This document shows positions 60,064-64,000 of a stretch of DNA of 64,000 nt, in pieces. Each line of letters starts with the position of its first letter. Within the stretch, counting starts at the first letter, position 1. Both the position numbers and the translations under genes were made by a program. This stretch comes from JBJGXI01 sp045635475 (GTDB lineage: Bacteria; Bacillota; Bacilli; Bacillales; Amphibacillaceae): the NCBI RefSeq assembly GCF_045635475.1, contig NZ_JBJGXI010000005.1, positions 85,437 through 149,436 of the forward strand, written 5' to 3'. Below the pieces are notes generated by a model, which saw only the letters and a list, made by a program, of their open reading frames with translations, was not told the origin of the DNA and did not search any database.

Positions 60064-60990
60064 ATGAAATTGTACTTTCTAGGAACAGGGTCTGGCGTTC
60101 CTTCCAAGCAGCGCAACGTGACTGCGATTGCTTTAGAACTGCTTCAAGAAACAGGTAGTATCTGGCTGTTTGATTGTGGTGAGGCCACACAGCACCAAAT
60201 CCTGCATACGAATATACGTCCTCGTAAAATCGATAAAATCTTTATTACCCATTTGCACGGTGACCATATTTATGGCTTGCCTGGTCTATTAAGTAGCCGC
60301 TCGTTTCAAAGTGGAGAAACCCCATTAACGGTATACGGTCCAATTGGAATAAAAGCTTATATAGAAACGAGTTTGCAAATCAGCGGGACAAAGCTTGCCT
60401 ATCCACTAGTGATCGAAGAAATTGGAGAAGGTATGATCTATGACGATGAAAAGTTTAGAATAATCGCAACCAAGCTCGACCACGGGATTACATGCTTTGG
60501 CTACCGTGTGGAAGAAAAAGATCTTCCCGGTCAACTGCAGCCCAAAAAACTGCAACAGGCAGGCATCAGCCCTGGACCGATTTATCAGCAAATTAAAGAA
60601 AATGAAATTGTCGAACTTAGCGACGGTACGACTTTAGAGCGCAAAAATTTTATCGGACCAGATAAAAAAGGTCGTGTACTGATTGTGTTAGGTGATACGA
60701 GATATGTAAGCAGTCTGTCCTCTTCTTTCGCTAAGGATGCTGACGTTCTCGTCCATGAGGCAACTTTTTCTGCCGAGGAAGAAGCACTCGCCTACAACTA
60801 TAATCATTCGACCACCAAGCAAGCCGCAACACTGGCCAAGGATGCTGATGTAAAACGATTGATTTTAACACACATATCTTCCAGGTATCAGCACGAACAA
60901 GTACAGCAGCTATTGTTGGAAGCAAGAGCAGTATTTGCAAATACTGAGATTGCTGTTGATTTTTATGAAGTGGATATTCCGCAACGATAA
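60064..60990 (+). CDS. rnz: Ribonuclease Z
   Basis: A 308-residue MBL-fold endonuclease that trims the 3' ends of tRNA precursors lacking a CCA sequence. The zinc motif is HLHGDHIYGLPG, and further metal ligands lie in KLDHGITCFGY, GDTRYVSSL, HEATF and THISSRY. Length agrees with B. subtilis Rnz (307). GGAGGAAAAAC precedes the ATG. It follows the glycerophosphodiesterase gene and is ended by a strong terminator. Confidence 0.94.
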   Translation: MKLYFLGTGSGVPSKQRNVTAIALELLQETGSIWLFDCGEATQHQILHTNIRPRKIDKIFITHLHGDHIYGLPGLLSSRSFQSGETPLTVYGPIGIKAYIETSLQISGTKLAYPLVIEEIGEGMIYDDEKFRIIATKLDHGITCFGYRVEEKDLPGQLQPKKLQQAGISPGPIYQQIKENEIVELSDGTTLERKNFIGPDKKGRVLIVLGDTRYVSSLSSSFAKDADVLVHEATFSAEEEALAYNYNHSTTKQAATLAKDADVKRLILTHISSRYQHEQVQQLLLEARAVFANTEIAVDFYEVDIPQR

Positions 60991-60992
60991 AT

Positions 60993-61052
60993 GAAGTTGT
61001 TTAGTTTTGGCGTACAAAATGTATGCCTTAGCTAAACTACTTTTTTTCTTCG
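60993..61052 (+). terminator. Terminator after rnz
   Basis: AGTTGTTTAG...GGC pairs with GCC...CTAAACTACT around a GTACAAAATGTAT loop, followed by TTTTTTTCTT. A plus-strand reading frame through 61007-61300 is not supported: it lies on this structure and has no ribosome-binding site. Confidence 0.85.
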
Positions 61053-61321
61053 CAATATTCTTCGCGCACTCTAACGCAGCTCAACACGAGCATCCTTTTG
61101 CTATTATTCTGCCGTGTCTCACCGATGCCTACTCTCCCCCACGAGTCTGTCTATATTTCTTAGGCTACAATATTTACTCGGCAATGTTTGATTACATCCC
61201 AGCCTTTATAGCTTCTTTATATTACTTAAAAGTCAACGTCAGAACATTCACTTCAGCCATACTCAACCACATTTTGACCAACCATCACCAATTCAATTAG
61301 CTGAATACTTTTAACATTAAC

Positions 61322-62347
61322 TCACATTTTCGGATTATTCTTCTTTGCTAATTCATCCCGATCTGAAGCCATTGGCGGCTGCTCTAACCATCTATTTTGA
61401 ATCATAATATTAGCCCCATCTTCAGAATACAACTGAATTTCCACTGAAAGTTTGTTATACATAATGCCCAAATCTACTCTTGGACTTTGTGCTAGACCAG
61501 TACCATAATACCCCGTACTTAATGCAATTAACGCAGCGGTATAAAACATCATGATTTTATCTGAAAATGTTTTAGCAGTACTATCTGTAATTTCTGTCAC
61601 CAAAGTAGATGGTACAGTCAGATAGCTTTCCTCTAATTTAGTTCCAAACGCTTTCACATGTTTTCTAGCTATTTTTATCCCTCGTAAAAAATACTGAATA
61701 ACATCTTTATCCTGAGCCACCTGACTAAATCCAACCAAGGTAGCCGCACCTAAAGCATTTCTTTGTAAATTAGAGTATAGATTAGACACTTCTAATGCAA
61801 TTAATGGCCTTTTCTCTCCAAACATATCCCAAAGAAACCCTTGTTCTTTCACAAATTCATTTTGTTCAAGCTTGTTAAAATAAGGAGATCTTATATATAG
61901 GCCTTTTGATAATAACGAATCCAATGACATTTTATATAATTGTTTTGTTTCCATCAGACATTCCATATAAAGCGCGGTAATGTCTTCCCTTACAGCTACA
62001 GCTAAACTACCCGAATAAGCAATTAACCCTATTTTAGCCATATTATGAATGAAATTTAACACATACGTATCCGAAAACAATCGTGGTGCAGTTAAATCAA
62101 CATCCTCTTCAATCTTGAAGCCATGCGGAATCGTATGATCTCCCTCATTAAAAATAGTAGTTATTTTTTGTATATGTACTTCAGATAACTTTATCGCATG
62201 TTCAATTATCGATTTTATTTCGATATCCTCAGCTTTTTCTGCAAAGTAAGTTAACATACATATACTTGCACTATCGTTTAAATATTGTACCCATAGCTGT
62301 CCCAACTCAGCAGAAGTCAATCTGATCTGATTTACTTTGTCTTCCAT
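61322..62347 (-). CDS. DUF3231 protein, downstream copy
   Basis: A 341-residue member of DUF3231, common in spore-forming Bacillaceae. It looks like two related helical repeats of about 165 residues each, with GLYIRSPY and EKRPL between them, and repeated LF/FSD and YS motifs. It is highly similar to the gene just upstream, so they are tandem duplicates. No catalytic motif is obvious; a ferritin-like four-helix fold has been proposed for such families. Function unknown. Confidence 0.8.
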   Translation of the reverse strand: MEDKVNQIRLTSAELGQLWVQYLNDSASICMLTYFAEKAEDIEIKSIIEHAIKLSEVHIQKITTIFNEGDHTIPHGFKIEEDVDLTAPRLFSDTYVLNFIHNMAKIGLIAYSGSLAVAVREDITALYMECLMETKQLYKMSLDSLLSKGLYIRSPYFNKLEQNEFVKEQGFLWDMFGEKRPLIALEVSNLYSNLQRNALGAATLVGFSQVAQDKDVIQYFLRGIKIARKHVKAFGTKLEESYLTVPSTLVTEITDSTAKTFSDKIMMFYTAALIALSTGYYGTGLAQSPRVDLGIMYNKLSVEIQLYSEDGANIMIQNRWLEQPPMASDRDELAKKNNPKM

Positions 62348-62365
62348 TTGTTTGCCTCCATAATC

Positions 62366-63379
62366 TTAATGTTTCTTCGCCAGTTCATCACGATCAAGTG
62401 CCCGCGGCGGCTCTTCCATCCAGCCATATTTAATCATTAGTTTAGCACCATCATCCGCGTAGTTTAAGATTTCCGCTGTAAGTCTACCGTACATTGCCCC
62501 AATATCTCTTCTTGGACTCATTGATATGCTGGCCCCGTAAAATCCTACACTAAGGGCAATCAACGATGTAGAATAAAACATCATCTTTTTATCAGAAAAT
62601 GTATATGTAGTTGAATCTGTCACTTCTGCATCCCAATTCATTGGACTAGGAAGGTCATTTTCGTTTAAATAAGAACCAAGAATCTCACAATGCTTTTGCG
62701 CTATTTCTTTACCTCTTAAAATATATTCGGTTACATCTTTTTTTTCTGCCACCTGGCTATAGCCAATCATAGTAGCTGACCCAAGTGCATTTCTTTGAAA
62801 ATTGGCGTAAAGATTCGTTATCTCACCACCAGTTAATGGTCTTTTCTCTCCAAAGTAACCTGCAAGGAAGCTTTTCTTTTTCACAAAATCGATGTTTTCA
62901 GGAGTTGGAAGATAAGGCGATCTAATATATAGTCCCTTTGATAACAATAGATCATTGGTTTTTTTAATAATCTCATCTGATTCACGTAAACAATCACTAA
63001 AAAAACAATAAACATCTTCTCGCACTGCAACAGGTAATGCCATACTATAAGCACTCAACCCCAACTTACCTAATTGGTTCATAGCAATTAAAGAATACGC
63101 ATCAGAGAATAGCCTAGGAGCATTAACATTCACATCCTCGTCTAATGTGAATCCATGTGGCACAGGATAGTTTTCTTTGTTCAGTATTTCCGTTATTCTT
63201 ACGATATGTGATTTCGATACATCTAAAGCATACTGAAGCAAAGGCTTTATTTCTAGATCCTCCGTATTATTAATTTCGTGTTCTAAATGACAAATAGCAC
63301 CACTATCATTCATATATGTATTCCACAATTGCGTTATTTCTGACGCCGTTAATTTAATTACACTTCCATTAATTTTCAT
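62366..63379 (-). CDS. DUF3231 protein, upstream copy
   Basis: A 337-residue DUF3231 protein paralogous to its neighbour along the whole length: shared TAPRLFSD/NAPRLFSD, SKGLYIRSPY, FGEKRPL, LQRNALG/FQRNALG, RDELAKK. The intergenic gap is 18 bases, indicating one transcript. Divergence between copies suggests an old duplication. No function known. Upstream lies an isochorismatase-fold gene. Confidence 0.8.
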   Translation of the reverse strand: MKINGSVIKLTASEITQLWNTYMNDSGAICHLEHEINNTEDLEIKPLLQYALDVSKSHIVRITEILNKENYPVPHGFTLDEDVNVNAPRLFSDAYSLIAMNQLGKLGLSAYSMALPVAVREDVYCFFSDCLRESDEIIKKTNDLLLSKGLYIRSPYLPTPENIDFVKKKSFLAGYFGEKRPLTGGEITNLYANFQRNALGSATMIGYSQVAEKKDVTEYILRGKEIAQKHCEILGSYLNENDLPSPMNWDAEVTDSTTYTFSDKKMMFYSTSLIALSVGFYGASISMSPRRDIGAMYGRLTAEILNYADDGAKLMIKYGWMEEPPRALDRDELAKKH

Positions 63380-63518
63380 TCTGTCACACTCCCAAAGATA
63401 TTGAGTACAGTTTTATGATAATTTACCCAAAATCTATAGGATTATGAGAGAAGGTCTACAAATAACTACGCATAATCCCATCCACTGCTTACTCATAAAT
63501 TTATAACTATTAATAAAA

Positions 63519-63560
63519 ATACCCCAATTTCTCGAACAAGAGTTTAAGAAATTGGGATAT
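63519..63560 (-). terminator. Terminator after right-edge hydrolase
   Basis: CCCAATTTCT pairs with AGAAATTGGG around a 14-base loop, followed on the minus strand by TATTTTTATTAA, about ten bases after the stop. Confidence 0.75.
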
Positions 63561-63571
63561 TACTCAAGTTA

Positions 63572-64000
63572 TTACCTATGTGCATTATGCGTTGGATCGA
63601 ACACTTCTTCTTCTGCGTTCCTTACAATTGAAATGTTTTCAACATTATAATGTCCATGAAGCGTTTTGTTATGATGCTGTATAATTTGTTCTGCTTTTAA
63701 AACATCGCTGTCTGTAGTTGAATGCCCATTACCGACTAATGTAACATCTAATCCATTTATAGTAGCTGTTCTGACTGCACTGTCTATACAATGTTGGGTT
63801 GCACAACCCATTATAACAACATGCTCAACCTCTTGAAACTTTAGGTAATTTAGAAGTCCTGTTCCATGAAATGAATTTGTTGCAGCTTTATCAAAGAATT
63901 TAGCATCCTTTGGCACATTAATTTTTTCATGAACTTGAAAACATTTGCCTTTACCTTCTGCAACATCTAAATCCCTTACAAAAACAATTGGAACATTAAA
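63572..64000 (-). CDS. Isochorismatase-fold cysteine hydrolase (partial)
   Basis: The frame continues past the right edge of the window. The visible 142 residues include NVPIVFVRDLDVAEGKG, the Lys of FFDKAATNSF, and the catalytic-cysteine segment GCATQHCIDSAVRTA of the cysteine hydrolase fold. The N-terminal catalytic aspartate is outside the window. A GTG-started shorter frame at 63916 is not the true start, because sequence similarity continues upstream. Substrate unknown. Confidence 0.8.
   Translation of the reverse strand, partial: FNVPIVFVRDLDVAEGKGKCFQVHEKINVPKDAKFFDKAATNSFHGTGLLNYLKFQEVEHVVIMGCATQHCIDSAVRTATINGLDVTLVGNGHSTTDSDVLKAEQIIQHHNKTLHGHYNVENISIVRNAEEEVFDPTHNAHR

Noticed and set aside
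61007..61300. Plus-strand reading frame of 97 codons after rnz
   Set aside because: It starts inside the rnz terminator hairpin, lacks a ribosome-binding site and resembles no protein family.

Overview
The window is low-GC DNA from an endospore-forming member of the Bacillaceae. The evidence is sporulation-specific genes (spmAB, dacB, a spoVA operon, dacF-spoIIAA-spoIIAB-sigF, spoIIM, a YjcZ-type micropeptide), strong Shine-Dalgarno sequences with many GTG and TTG starts, and a gene order closely matching Bacillus subtilis from res to rnz. GC-rich palindromic intergenic repeats of the kind seen in Oceanobacillus/Virgibacillus-like genomes suggest a relative of those genera. The genus is inference.

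Positions 1-1260 hold a cobalamin-riboswitch unit read leftward: riboswitch, attenuator-like terminator, a DUF4430 lipoprotein and an ECF S-component cut by the window edge. From about 1.4 to 33.4 kb is a conserved chromosomal backbone, nearly all on the minus strand: resABCDE (cytochrome c maturation and redox two-component system), rluB, dacB-spmA-spmB, an iron/manganese SOD, scpAB, ribT, an M50 metalloprotease, ppiB, lysA, a shortened spoVA operon without spoVAC/AD/AEB, the spoIIA operon with dacF, the nucleoside operon drm-pupG-pdp, xerD, yqzK, fur, spoIIM, an EndoQ-like PHP protein, nudF and yqkF.

From about 33.4 to 54.8 kb this backbone is interrupted by accessory genes, because yqkF and yqkE, neighbours in B. 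subtilis, now lie 21 kb apart. The island carries an alpha/beta hydrolase, an HD-GYP protein, a MITE-like element, an isochorismatase-fold hydrolase, an acetyltransferase and a lipoprotein. Next comes a probable beta-glucoside locus: LacI regulator, Opp-type ABC transporter, GH1 beta-glucosidase, decayed LacI and glycosidase copies, and shared CGAAACCGCTTTCG operators. It ends with a frameshifted PhzF gene, a yndGHJ-like set, and a HIT protein with a PP2C-like phosphatase behind a T-box leader whose specifier best reads as leucine.

From 54.8 kb the backbone resumes: yqkE, yqkB, yqjQ, yqjP, yqjN, a glycerophosphodiesterase and rnz. Two tandem DUF3231 genes follow, then a second isochorismatase-fold gene running off the right edge.

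The least expected features are the T-box leader on a HIT/phosphatase operon, the reduced spoVA operon, the beta-glucoside locus with its operators and decayed paralogues, and the B12-riboswitch-controlled lipoprotein/ECF pair. No tRNA, rRNA, CRISPR array, intact transposase or prophage was seen.
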